This document shows positions 1-7,619 of a stretch of 43,409 nucleotides of DNA, piece after piece. Location: NCBI RefSeq assembly GCF_005889725.1, contig NZ_VCKX01000082.1, positions 1 to 43,409 on the forward strand, written 5' to 3'. Numbering within the stretch: position 1 is the stretch's first letter; the number at the start of each line of letters is the position of its first letter. Source of the DNA: Nonomuraea zeae (GTDB lineage: Bacteria > Actinomycetota > Actinomycetes > Streptosporangiales > Streptosporangiaceae). Both the position numbers and the translations under genes were made by a program. The notes under the pieces were generated by a model. That model worked only from the letters and a program-made list of their open reading frames with translations. It was not told the origin of the DNA and ran no database searches.

Positions 1-11
1 GGGTGTGGGGG

Positions 12-1361
12 TCACGGGGTGTCCAGCATCGCCGTCCACATCTGCACGAACTCGGGCAGGGTTTTGGCGGTCGTCGCGATGTTCTCCACTTCCACGCCGG
101 GCACCGCGAGGCCGATCACGGCGCCTGCCGTGGCCATGCGGTGGTCGTCGTAGCTGTGGAAGGTGCCGCCGTGCAGCGGGCGAGGGCGGATGTTGAGGCC
201 GTCCTCGGTCTCCTCCGCGTCGCCGCCGAGGCGGTTGATCTCGGTGGCGAGCGCGGCCAGCCGGTCGGTCTCGTGGCCGCGCAGGTGGCTCACCCCGCGG
301 ATGCGGCTCGGCGTGGTCGCCAGCGCGGCCAGGGCGGCGATCGTCGGGGTCAGCTCGCCCACGTCGCGGAGGTCGGCGTCGATGCCGGTGAGCGCACCCG
401 ATCCCGTGACCACCAGGTCGGTGGTGTCCGAGGGGGCAGGGACTCCCGGCTGGTCGATGGCGTCGGGACTGGCCGGGGTTGTCGAGTCACCGGTCGCTGG
501 GGAGCGGGTGACTGTGGCGCCCATGGTGGTGAGGAGGCCGCGCAGGGCGTCGCCGGCCTGGGTGGTGTGCAGGGGCCAGGAGGGGATCGTGACCGTCCCG
601 CCCGTGACGAGGGCCGCCGCCAGGAACGGGGCGGCGTTGGACAGGTCGGGCTCCACCGTCATGTCCCTGGCCGCGATGGGGCCCGGCAGGACGCGCCACA
701 CGTCGCGCTCGCTGTCGTCCACCGTGACGCCCGCCGCCCTGAGCATCTGTACGGTCATCTCGATGTGCGGCTGTGAGGGCACCGGCGGGCCCACGTGGCG
801 GATCGTGATGCCCTTCTCGAAGCGCGCGGCGGTCAGCAGCAGGCCCGAGACGAACTGCGACGAGCCCGAGGCGTCCAGTGTGACCTCCCCACCCGTCAGG
901 GGGCCGCTGATGGTGAACGGCAGGGCGTCGTTGTCGACCCGCGCCCCGAGCGCGCGCAGGGCGTCGAGGATGGGACCCATCGGGCGTTTGCGGGCGTGGG
1001 GGTCACCGTCGAAGAAGACGGGCCCGTCGGCCAGGGCGGCCATCGGCGGGACGAACCGCATCACGGTCCCTGCCAGCCCGGCGTCGATGCTCGCACCGCC
1101 GCGCACCGGGCCCGGCGTCACCTGCCAGTCGACTCCGGCGGCGCTCTCGTCGGTGGCCTCCAGCGTGGTGCCCAACGCTCGTAGCGCCGTTGCCATGAGG
1201 TCCGCGTCGCGGCTGCGCAGCGCCCGGCGTACGGTGCCTGGTCCGTCGGCGAGCGCGGCGAGGAGCAGCGCTCGGTTGGTCACCGACTTGGAGCCGGGCA
1301 GCGCGACGGTGGCGGTGACCGGAGTGGTCGCCGTCGGGGCGGGCCAGTGCGGAGCGGGCAT
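12..1361 (-). CDS. aroA: 3-phosphoshikimate 1-carboxyvinyltransferase (EPSP synthase)
   Basis: Sixth step of the shikimate pathway: transfers enolpyruvate from PEP to shikimate-3-phosphate in the cytosol. The 449-residue product has the family hallmarks in order: LPGSKSVTNRALLLAAL near the N-terminus (substrate-binding Lys/Ser), an AGTVMRF motif, DASGSSQFVSG, and DDHRMATAGAVIGL near the C-terminus. Length is normal for the family. I chose the ATG at 1361; an in-frame TTG two codons upstream (1367) is possible, and neither has a strong Shine-Dalgarno. It is divergent from the SRAP gene, and a degenerate 24-bp repeat tract lies between them. The aroA/SRAP pairing matches the M. tuberculosis order Rv3227/Rv3226c (recalled, not searched). 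Confidence 0.97.
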   Translation of the reverse strand: MPAPHWPAPTATTPVTATVALPGSKSVTNRALLLAALADGPGTVRRALRSRDADLMATALRALGTTLEATDESAAGVDWQVTPGPVRGGASIDAGLAGTVMRFVPPMAALADGPVFFDGDPHARKRPMGPILDALRALGARVDNDALPFTISGPLTGGEVTLDASGSSQFVSGLLLTAARFEKGITIRHVGPPVPSQPHIEMTVQMLRAAGVTVDDSERDVWRVLPGPIAARDMTVEPDLSNAAPFLAAALVTGGTVTIPSWPLHTTQAGDALRGLLTTMGATVTRSPATGDSTTPASPDAIDQPGVPAPSDTTDLVVTGSGALTGIDADLRDVGELTPTIAALAALATTPSRIRGVSHLRGHETDRLAALATEINRLGGDAEETEDGLNIRPRPLHGGTFHSYDDHRMATAGAVIGLAVPGVEVENIATTAKTLPEFVQMWTAMLDTP

Positions 1362-1484
1362 GGTCAAAGACTACTGGGCGTGGTGGGGCGGGGTCACAGC
1401 CTGTGGATGACGGCCTGCTGCGGTCATGCTGCCTGTGGATAACCGCCCTGGAGGGTTGTCCACCCGGCTTCCCCGGGTCCCTTC

Positions 1485-1648
1485 GGGTTCGCCTGGGAAG
1501 GTCCCCTTGGGTTCGCGTAGGAAGGTCCCTCTTGGGTTCGCGTGGGAAGGCTCGCTCAGGTTCGCCTGCGAAGGTCCCCTCGGTTCGCCTGGGACCGGCC
1601 CGCTCGGGTTCGTATGGGAAGGTGCCCACGGCCCGCCTGGGAAGGCCT
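1485..1648. repeat. Degenerate 24-bp tandem repeat (minisatellite) in the aroA/SRAP divergent region
   Basis: About seven imperfect head-to-tail copies of a 23-25 bp unit of the form GGGTTCGCCTGGGAAGGTCC plus four to five bases. Clear unit starts are at 1485, 1509 and 1534, then roughly every 24 bp. There are no unique spacers, so it is not a CRISPR. It occupies much of the 390-bp gap between the two divergent starts (1361 and 1752). The near-24-bp period creates spurious reading frames on both strands. Confidence 0.85.
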
Positions 1649-1751
1649 GTCCGGAGGTGGTTCGTGGGAGACGGGCCGAGCTGAGCAGAGGAGCGGGCGC
1701 CGCGCATGATCGAAACATGCGATCGAATGCCGGACATGGCAGTGTGGGGTC

Positions 1752-2498
1752 ATGTGCGGTAGATACGCCTCGGCGCGCAAGAAGCACGAGCTGCTGGAGG
1801 AGTTCCAGGTCGAGCTCGACGGTGACCCCGACAAGGAGCTCGGCGCCGACTTCAATGTGGCGCCGACCAAGAACGTCTACGCCGTCCTCAGCCGCGTGCC
1901 CAAGGAAGCCGAGCGGGCGGTGCGCCAGCTCAGGATCGTGAAATGGGGCCTGGTGCCTGCCTGGGCCAAGGACCCGTCGATCGGCTCGCGGCTGATCAAC
2001 GCCAGGGCCGAGACGCTGGCCGAGAAGCCGTCGTTCCGCCAGGCGTTCGCCAAGCGCAGGTGCCTCCTCCCCGCCGACGGCTATTTCGAGTGGATGCCGG
2101 TCGAAGGTGAAAAGAAGAAGAAACAGCCGTACTTCATTCATCCCGAAGACGGCGGGGTGCTGGCCATGGCGGGCCTGTACGAGTTCTGGAAGGACCCGTC
2201 GCGCGACGACGACGATCCGCTGAAATGGCTGGTGACCTGCACCGTCATCACCACCGACGCCGAGGACGAGCTCGGGCGCATCCACGACAGGATGCCCATG
2301 ATGATCGAGCGCGAGCGCTGGGCCGAATGGCTCGACCCCAAGCTCACCGACACCGCGCAGGCCTCCGGGCTGCTGGTGCCCGCGGAGGCGGGCCGGCTCA
2401 CGGCGTACGCGGTCTCCACCGATGTCAACAACGTGCGAAACAATGGCCCGGACCTCATCAAACCGCTACCTGAGGAGGAGGAGACGCCGCTTTTCTAA
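1752..2498 (+). CDS. SOS response-associated peptidase family protein (SRAP; YedK/HMCES-like)
   Basis: 248 residues beginning MCGRY, so Cys2 becomes the N-terminal catalytic cysteine after Met removal. In this family Cys2 forms a thiazolidine DNA-protein crosslink with abasic sites in single-stranded DNA. Other family motifs are visible: FNVAPTKNV (active-site Asn region), WGLVPAWAKD, SRLINARAET, LLPADGYFEW (catalytic Glu) and HDRMP (catalytic His). Length is typical. The start is fixed by the obligatory Cys2. The family function is well established in Escherichia coli and human homologues; its use here is inferred from family membership. Confidence 0.96.
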   Translation: MCGRYASARKKHELLEEFQVELDGDPDKELGADFNVAPTKNVYAVLSRVPKEAERAVRQLRIVKWGLVPAWAKDPSIGSRLINARAETLAEKPSFRQAFAKRRCLLPADGYFEWMPVEGEKKKKQPYFIHPEDGGVLAMAGLYEFWKDPSRDDDDPLKWLVTCTVITTDAEDELGRIHDRMPMMIERERWAEWLDPKLTDTAQASGLLVPAEAGRLTAYAVSTDVNNVRNNGPDLIKPLPEEEETPLF

Positions 2499-2653
2499 AG
2501 GTGTAAGAAGCACGGTAAATGGGCATTCGGTGAGGAAAGCGATGCATCCGTTTACTCGGTGTCACCGCCAAAATGCCCCCTAAATTGCACCGGGCGGGAC
2601 AACCGGGGAGTCCTTGCCGCGGGCTGCCCTCATTTACCCGGAGGTGCGGATTC

Positions 2654-2986
2654 GTGGACGTCACGACCGCTCGTGAGCGGCTGGAAGACATGCTCGCGGA
2701 ACTGGATCGTTCGATCGGGGTCCTCCAAGGCGACCCCGTCGCCGTACGCGAGCACTCGGCGGCCGACGCCGGTTCCGACCTGACCGACGCCGATCGCGCC
2801 CAGGCCATGCTGACCGTGGCCACCGCACAGCGCCGCGCGGTGATCGAGGCGATCAAGCGCGTCGACGAAGGCGCGTACGGCAGGTGCGTCGACTGCGGCA
2901 AGCCGGTGCCGGAGGGCCGGTTGGAGGCCCGGCCGGAGGCCGCGCGCTGCGTCCAGTGCCAGGGCAAGCGCGAACGCCGCCGGTAG
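2654..2986 (+). CDS. DksA/TraR-family C4 zinc-finger protein
   Basis: 110 residues with an N-terminal helical, acidic region and a C-terminal zinc finger: CVDCGKPVPEGRLEARP followed by CVQC, the canonical CxxC-x17-CxxC of DksA/TraR proteins. Members bind the RNA polymerase secondary channel and alter promoter response. The GTG start at 2654 is set by a GGAGGT Shine-Dalgarno at 2640-2645; frames open further upstream lack a ribosome site. It is an independent unit between the SRAP gene and the convergent methyltransferase. Small actinobacterial members often lack the acidic coiled-coil tip of E. coli DksA, so the exact transcriptional effect cannot be assigned. Confidence 0.9.
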   Translation: MDVTTARERLEDMLAELDRSIGVLQGDPVAVREHSAADAGSDLTDADRAQAMLTVATAQRRAVIEAIKRVDEGAYGRCVDCGKPVPEGRLEARPEAARCVQCQGKRERRR

Positions 2987-3111
2987 CGCGCGGCAAGACC
3001 GAGGCCGCGCGCCGCTGATGGACCGCGCGGCACGACCGAGGCCGCGGTGAGCGCCGAACGCCGCCGGACACGAAGAACGGCGGCGGCCAGGCTCGTCGCG
3101 GGTCACCCGGC

Positions 3112-3852
3112 TCAGCACTTGCGGGCGCTGGCCACGAGGTGGATCCCCACGGTGTCGTCGTCGTCGGGATGGGCCTCCAGCTCCGTGCGTACGAGCCAGG
3201 TCAGCGACCGGGTGTCGGACCCGAGCACGTGGTCGACCGTGGACGGGGACAGGACCGTGCGCGGCCGCATCCACTCCACCTCCAGCCCCGCGCCCATCAG
3301 CAGCTCGCGCAGCTGCCCGCTGCTGAAGCACCGCGTGATGCTGCCGTCCGGCCACGGCACGAGCATGACCTCGCCGGTCTGCCGCAGGTGCTGCCACTGC
3401 TCCTGCTCGGCGAGTATGGCCATGCCGAGCACGAGCGAGTCGACGCACACCAGCGCCCGGCCGCCGGGCCGCAGCACCCTGGCCACGTCGCTCATGGCCG
3501 ACTCGGCCATCAGCTCGATCGACATCACGCGCTCTTCCGCCAGCACGGCGTCCACGCTCGCGTCGGGCAGGAACGCCAGGTCGTCCGCGCGTACGTGGCG
3601 GACCCGGTCGGCGTCTCGCAGCCGCGACTGCGCGTCGACCGTCCTGCGGAAGTCGAGGACCTCGATCACCCGGTGCCCCGCCTTGGCCGCCTGACCGGAC
3701 CACCGCCCGCGGCCACCGGACAGATCGAGGATCACGGAGGGCTCACCGGGAAGCCATCGGTTGAGTTGTTCGGCGGCGACGGCGCGGTAGAAGGTCCAGT
3801 ACGGCCCGAGCGTCCCTGAGCCGTTCAGTTCCTCGGCCGGAATGGGCAGCAC
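3112..3852 (-). CDS. Class I SAM-dependent methyltransferase
   Basis: 246 residues. The SAM-binding motif I is VILDLSGGRGRWSGQAA (about residues 40-56), followed by VLDFRR (acidic residue after strand 2), DDLAFLPDASVDAVLAE (motif II region) and VARVLRPGGRALVCVDS (post-II/III), typical of Methyltransf_11-type enzymes. Substrate unknown. A GTG start at 3852 has AGGAG six bases upstream. It is divergent from sigR: its 5' end lies about 90 bp from the SigR-type promoter at 3940-3966, so the two could share regulatory DNA. Nothing in the sequence points to a specific small molecule or RNA substrate. Confidence 0.85.
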   Translation of the reverse strand: MLPIPAEELNGSGTLGPYWTFYRAVAAEQLNRWLPGEPSVILDLSGGRGRWSGQAAKAGHRVIEVLDFRRTVDAQSRLRDADRVRHVRADDLAFLPDASVDAVLAEERVMSIELMAESAMSDVARVLRPGGRALVCVDSLVLGMAILAEQEQWQHLRQTGEVMLVPWPDGSITRCFSSGQLRELLMGAGLEVEWMRPRTVLSPSTVDHVLGSDTRSLTWLVRTELEAHPDDDDTVGIHLVASARKC

Positions 3853-3939
3853 ACGCGACTCCTGGGTTCCGGGAAATGGGCTACCAGCCGGTACGTATTG
3901 ACGTTCCCCGCACCGGGTCCTTCGTACCTTCTATCTTGC

Positions 3940-3966
3940 GGGAACAGACAAGGGCGCGGGCGTGTT
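3940..3966 (+). promoter_or_regulatory. Candidate SigR-type (autoregulatory) promoter for sigR
   Basis: GGGAAC at 3940-3945 and GTT at 3964-3966 with an 18-base spacer. This matches the Streptomyces SigR/mycobacterial SigH promoter pattern (GGAAT-N18-GTT) with one change. Transcription would start near 3972-3974, just before an in-frame ATG at 3976, which suggests a leaderless transcript for an N-terminally extended SigR. Based on eye matching only. Confidence 0.6.
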
Positions 3967-4036
3967 GCGACGAGCATGCCCGCTGTTCTTGACGATCGCG
4001 ACCGCTCCGGCGGTCGCAGGTTCGCGTCTCTCTCTC

Positions 4037-4108
4037 CTTCACCGAGCCCTTCGCCGAGCCTTTCGCCGAGCACTTCACCCAGCCCTTCACCCGGCCCTTC
4101 GCCGAGCT
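4037..4108 (+). repeat. Six 12-bp tandem repeats encoding a Ser-Pro tract
   Basis: Six contiguous 12-bp units of the form CTTCGCCGAGCC (units start at 4037, 4049, 4061, 4073, 4085, 4097). They are in frame with sigR and would encode a Ser/Pro-rich linker in the extended isoform starting at 3976. If only the short isoform is made they lie in the 5' untranslated region. Confidence 0.8.
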
Positions 4109-4230
4109 CCTACGCCAAGGTGCTCAGCCCACGACCCGCTGACCATCGGGTCACGGGCCAGCGGGTATCCTCCCCTGAGTACGGTGTACCGCCACAGCCG
4201 GCCACCGGTGATCTTAGGGGGGTGGGTCCG

Positions 4231-4827
4231 GTGCCCGCGACAGGCGCGGAGACGCTGGAGCAGCGCAGTGAGCGATTCGAGCGCGACGTCATGCCGTATC
4301 TCGAACAGCTTTACTCCGCCGCGCTCCGGATGACCCGAAATCCCGCGGACGCGGAGGACCTGCTCCAGGAGACCTTCGCCAAGGCGTTCGCGTCCTTCCA
4401 TCAGTTCCAGCAGGGCACCAACCTCAAGGCGTGGCTCTACCGGATCCTGACCAACACGTTCATCAACAGCTATCGCAAGAAGCAGCGTGAGCCCAAGCAG
4501 TCCGGCACCGAGGAGATCGAGGACTGGCAGCTCGCCCGCGCCGAGTCCCACACGTCGAGCGGTCTGAAGTCGGCCGAGGTCGAGGCGCTGGAGCACCTGC
4601 CCGACGGCGACATCAAGCAGGCGCTCGCGGCCCTGCCTGAGGAGTTCAGGATCGCGGTCTATCTGGCCGACGTCGAAGGCTTCCCCTACAAGGAGATCGC
4701 CGACATCATGGGCACTCCGATCGGCACCGTGATGTCGAGGCTGCACAGGGGACGCAGGCAGTTGCGGGGCCTCCTTGAGGACTATGCCCGCGAGCGTGGC
4801 CTGGTCCCGGCGGAGGGATCGAAATGA
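4231..4827 (+). CDS. sigR: ECF RNA polymerase sigma factor SigR (SigH/RpoE-like), redox stress
   Basis: 198 residues from GTG 4231, which has an AGGGGGG ribosome site about eight bases upstream. Region 2 is seen in YSAALRMTRNPADAEDLLQE and the -10-binding segment NLKAWLYRILTNTFINSYRK; region 4 in FRIAVYLADVEGFPYKEIAD plus GTPIGTVMSRLHRGR. The next gene encodes the zinc anti-sigma factor RsrA with an ATGA overlap, the classic sigR-rsrA operon for disulfide stress. The frame stays open upstream to 3898, and an ATG at 3976 would add 85 residues with a Ser-Pro repeat tract. S. coelicolor is known to make an extended, unstable SigR' from an autoregulated promoter, so two isoforms are plausible here. 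Confidence 0.95.
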   Translation: MPATGAETLEQRSERFERDVMPYLEQLYSAALRMTRNPADAEDLLQETFAKAFASFHQFQQGTNLKAWLYRILTNTFINSYRKKQREPKQSGTEEIEDWQLARAESHTSSGLKSAEVEALEHLPDGDIKQALAALPEEFRIAVYLADVEGFPYKEIADIMGTPIGTVMSRLHRGRRQLRGLLEDYARERGLVPAEGSK

Positions 4828-5090
4828 GCTGTGGCAACCCGCATGACACCGACTGTCGCGAGGTCCTGGACAAGGTCTACGCCTATCTGGACGGCGAGCT
4901 CACCGATGGCGACGTCGTCGACATCCGTGTCCACCTCGACGAGTGCAGCCCGTGCCTGAAGGAATATGACCTGGACAAGGCGATCAAGGCGCTGGTGGCC
5001 AAGCACTGCGGCTGCGACCCGATCCCGGCGGACCTGCGCTCGAAGGTGCTGGCCCGCATCGCGCAGGTGAGGTCGGAGCTGGCCGACTAG
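4824..5090 (+). CDS. rsrA: Zinc-containing redox-sensing anti-sigma factor RsrA
   Basis: 88 residues. By residue number the known RsrA positions are conserved: Cys3, Cys11, His37, Cys41, Cys44 (HLDECSPC) and Cys62. Family knowledge: zinc bound through the Cys11/His37/Cys41/Cys44 set holds SigR inactive, and oxidation to a Cys11-containing disulfide releases zinc and SigR. One difference from the S. coelicolor protein is that the CysCys pair at 61-62 is HisCys here, with an extra Cys at 64 (KHCGC). The start overlaps the sigR stop (ATGA), giving translational coupling. Confidence 0.95.
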   Translation: MSCGNPHDTDCREVLDKVYAYLDGELTDGDVVDIRVHLDECSPCLKEYDLDKAIKALVAKHCGCDPIPADLRSKVLARIAQVRSELAD

Positions 5091-5100
5091 GATTCACCCC

Positions 5101-6042
5101 ATGCGCGTGTTGGTCACCGGGGGTGCCGGGTTCATCGGGTCCAATCTCGTCGATCGCCTGCTGGCCGACGGGCACGAGGTCGACGTGGTCGACGACCTGT
5201 CGTCCGGGAGCAGGGCCAACCTGACGCAGGCCGGGGAGAGCGAGCGGTTCCGGCTGCACGAGCTCGACGTGCTCGACCCGGCGCTGATCGGCCTGGTGTC
5301 GAAGCTGCGGCCGGAGGTCATCTGCCATCTGGCCGCGCAGATCAGCGTGCGCAAGAGCGTCGCCGACCCGGTGCGCGACGCCCGGATCAACGTCGAGGGT
5401 ACCGCGGCGGTGCTGACCGCGGCCCACGAGGGGCACACGCGCAAGGTGGTGTTCGCCTCGTCCGTGGCCGTCTACGGGCGCCCGACGACGATCCCCGTGC
5501 CCGGTGACGCGGCCACGGACCCGCGCTCGCCGTACGCCGCCTCGAAGCTGAGCGGCGAGACCTACCTCGCCACCTTCCGCGCGCTGCACGGCATCGAATA
5601 CACCACGCTGGTGCTCTCCAACGTCTACGGCCCGCGCCAGTCGCCCGAGGGGGAGGCCGGGGTGGTGGCGATCTTCACCGACGCCCTGCTGGCCGGCACC
5701 CCCACGGTCCTCTACGGCGACGGCACCCAGACCCGCGACTACATCTTCGTCGAGGACGTCGTCGACGGCTTCGCCAGGGCGTGCGGGCCGGACGGCAACG
5801 GCCGCCGCTTCAACCTCGGCACCGGCATCCAGACCACCGACCGCCGGCTGCACTCGCTGATCGCCGACGCCGCCGGGGCGCAGGACAAGCCCGGGTTCGC
5901 GCCGCCGCGCCAGGGCGACCTGCCCGCGATGGCGGTCGACCCGGTGCCGGCGCACGACGGGCTCGGCTGGCAGCCGCGCGTCGATCTGCCGACCGGGGTG
6001 AAGCGGACGGTCGAGTGGGCCGCGGGTCGTCGCGGCAAGTAG
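5101..6042 (+). CDS. NAD-dependent epimerase/dehydratase (extended SDR, UDP-glucose 4-epimerase-like)
   Basis: 313 residues. N-terminal Rossmann motif GGAGFIGSNLVD, then DVVDDLSSG after strand 2, HLAAQISVRKSV, the catalytic Ser region VVFASSVAVYG and the YxxxK pair in SPYAASKLSGE, all of the GalE/GDP-mannose-dehydratase extended SDR class. NVYGPRQSP and DYIFVEDVVDG are further family signatures. It starts only 10 bp after rsrA, so it may be read from the same transcript. The GalE assignment is by overall pattern; the exact nucleotide-sugar substrate is not determined. Confidence 0.9.
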   Translation: MRVLVTGGAGFIGSNLVDRLLADGHEVDVVDDLSSGSRANLTQAGESERFRLHELDVLDPALIGLVSKLRPEVICHLAAQISVRKSVADPVRDARINVEGTAAVLTAAHEGHTRKVVFASSVAVYGRPTTIPVPGDAATDPRSPYAASKLSGETYLATFRALHGIEYTTLVLSNVYGPRQSPEGEAGVVAIFTDALLAGTPTVLYGDGTQTRDYIFVEDVVDGFARACGPDGNGRRFNLGTGIQTTDRRLHSLIADAAGAQDKPGFAPPRQGDLPAMAVDPVPAHDGLGWQPRVDLPTGVKRTVEWAAGRRGK

Positions 6043-6140
6043 CTGGTTGATTACGCTTTGCTTGCGATTTCCGACTACGCCCGTGCGGTCACCTCGTCTT
6101 CTGTAGCGTGAACCCCAGAAGTCGACGTGGAGGCATGTGG

Positions 6141-6245
6141 ATGTTGAAGGTTATGGCCGCCCGGCTGCTCGTGGCCGTCGTGCTGATCACCCCGGTGGTC
6201 ATGCCGGCCGGCCCGGCGGTTCCGCCCGGGGTGTCCTGGACCTGA
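6141..6245 (+). CDS. Micro-ORF: 34-residue hydrophobic secreted or membrane peptide
   Basis: Short frame preceded by GTGGAGG at 6127-6133, seven bases before ATG 6141 (another ATG at 6135 is too close to the ribosome site). The peptide starts MLKVMAARLLVAVVLITPVV, a positively charged N-terminus with a hydrophobic core like a signal peptide, and ends in the short tail PPGVSWT. Its stop lies 18 bp before the start of the HD-GYP gene, suggesting a leader gene in that operon. No known family recognised. Coding status rests on the ribosome site, signal-like composition and position only. Confidence 0.5.
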   Translation: MLKVMAARLLVAVVLITPVVMPAGPAVPPGVSWT

Positions 6246-6263
6246 ACACCGTAGGGGGCCGCA

Positions 6264-7619
6264 ATGCGTGATCTGCCGTGGCCTGCAAGGGTCTATCTGG
6301 TCGCCGTGATAGGCGCGGCGGCCGCTCTCATCGTACGCAGCGTGATCGTCTCCGGCACCCTCGTGGCCCCGGCGGACCTGGACGTGCTGCTGGTCCTCGC
6401 GCTGCTGTTCCTGGTGTGCGAGTCGATGCCGACGCTGCTCAACGTCGAGCAGTTCGCGGTGTCGGTGAGCTTCTCCGCCGCGCTGGCCGCGGTCGTGCTG
6501 ATCGGGCCGGAGGGCGCCGCGCTCGTGGGGCTCACCGCCGTGCTGAGCGTGCGGCCGGGGCTGCCGCTGATCAAACGGCTGTTCAACGGCGCGCAGTTCG
6601 CCATCTGCGGTTACGCGGCCGGGGGGCTCTACGAAGCGCTCGACGGCCGGGTCGGCGTGCCGCAGGTCAACGCGTTCGACGACCTGATCGGCCCCTACGC
6701 CGCGGCGACGGCCGTCTTCGTGCCGCTCAACATCGTGCTCACGCTGACCATGATCGGGCTGGCCACCAGGGTGCGGGCCACCGAGGTGCCGATGCGCGGC
6801 ATGGCCCAGTTCCTGCTGTCCTACCTGGGCTACGGCACGTTCGGGCTGCTGGTGGCCGGGCTGTGGGCGACGGTGCAGTCGATCTCGGCGGTGCTGGTGC
6901 TGCTGCCGCTCTTCGTGGCCAGGTGGGCCTTCGGCCAGTATCACGCGCAGCAGCGCTCCTACGACGCCACGATCGCCGCACTCTGCCAGGCCGTGGAGAC
7001 CAAGGACTACTACACCAGGGGCCACTGCACGCGCGTCTCGCTCGCCTCGTCCATGATCGCCCAGGAGATCGGCATGGGGCTGGAGCGGGTGCGGGCGATC
7101 CGCTACGCGGGCATGCTCCACGACGTCGGCAAGCTCGGCGTGCCCACCAAGGTGCTGCAGAAGAACGGGCCGCTCACCGAAGAGGAGTTCGCCGCGATCC
7201 AGCTCCACCCGATGCGCGGGCTGGAGATCGTGCGCGGCATCGGCTTCCTCGACGAGGCGTACGCCGGGATCATGCACCATCACGAGCGCCACGACGGCAC
7301 CGGCTACCCGATGGGGCTCGCGGGTGACGAGATCCCCGAGTTCGCGAAGGTCATCGCGGTGGCCGACGCGTTCGACTCGATGACCTCCGACCGCTCCTAC
7401 CGGGGCGCGCGGCCCGTGCCCGAGGCCATCGACGAGCTGCGCAAGACCGCGGGCACCCACTTCGACCCCGTCATGGTGGCCGCCTTCATCCGCGCGCTCG
7501 AGCACGAGCCGTGGCAGCCGCCGCGCCGCGTCGATCCGCCGCCGCCCGAGGCCACCGAGACCCCGATCAAGGACCACGACGACCCGACCATGCCCATCGA
7601 GGTCGTGACCGGCCAATGA
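6264..7619 (+). CDS. Membrane-anchored HD-GYP domain phosphohydrolase
   Basis: 451 residues. The N-terminal half (about 1-235) is strongly hydrophobic with several predicted membrane segments, beginning VYLVAVIGAAAALIV. The C-terminal half carries a complete HD-GYP domain: HCTRVSLASSMIAQ, MLHDVGKLGVP (HD), LHPMRGLEIV, IMHHHERHDGTGYP (the HHE..DG.GYP signature) and VADAFDSMTSDRSYR. HD-GYP proteins classically hydrolyse cyclic di-GMP, but in actinobacteria this membrane architecture has no proven substrate. It overlaps the next HD gene by 4 nt (ATGA). A ribosome site (GGGGG) precedes ATG 6264. Confidence 0.93.
   Translation: MRDLPWPARVYLVAVIGAAAALIVRSVIVSGTLVAPADLDVLLVLALLFLVCESMPTLLNVEQFAVSVSFSAALAAVVLIGPEGAALVGLTAVLSVRPGLPLIKRLFNGAQFAICGYAAGGLYEALDGRVGVPQVNAFDDLIGPYAAATAVFVPLNIVLTLTMIGLATRVRATEVPMRGMAQFLLSYLGYGTFGLLVAGLWATVQSISAVLVLLPLFVARWAFGQYHAQQRSYDATIAALCQAVETKDYYTRGHCTRVSLASSMIAQEIGMGLERVRAIRYAGMLHDVGKLGVPTKVLQKNGPLTEEEFAAIQLHPMRGLEIVRGIGFLDEAYAGIMHHHERHDGTGYPMGLAGDEIPEFAKVIAVADAFDSMTSDRSYRGARPVPEAIDELRKTAGTHFDPVMVAAFIRALEHEPWQPPRRVDPPPPEATETPIKDHDDPTMPIEVVTGQ

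Noticed and set aside
1485..1648. Candidate CRISPR array
   Set aside because: Units are directly adjacent with no unique spacers and no cas genes are present.
6075..7616. Long antisense frame (513 codons) opposite the HD-GYP gene, and similar long antisense frames at 7397-8554, 12021-13901, 28067-29494, 31220-32770, 32736-34451 and 34816-36492
   Set aside because: Typical high-GC shadow frames: composition is dominated by Gly, Arg, Ala, His or Val with no family motifs, and the opposite strand carries a clear gene.
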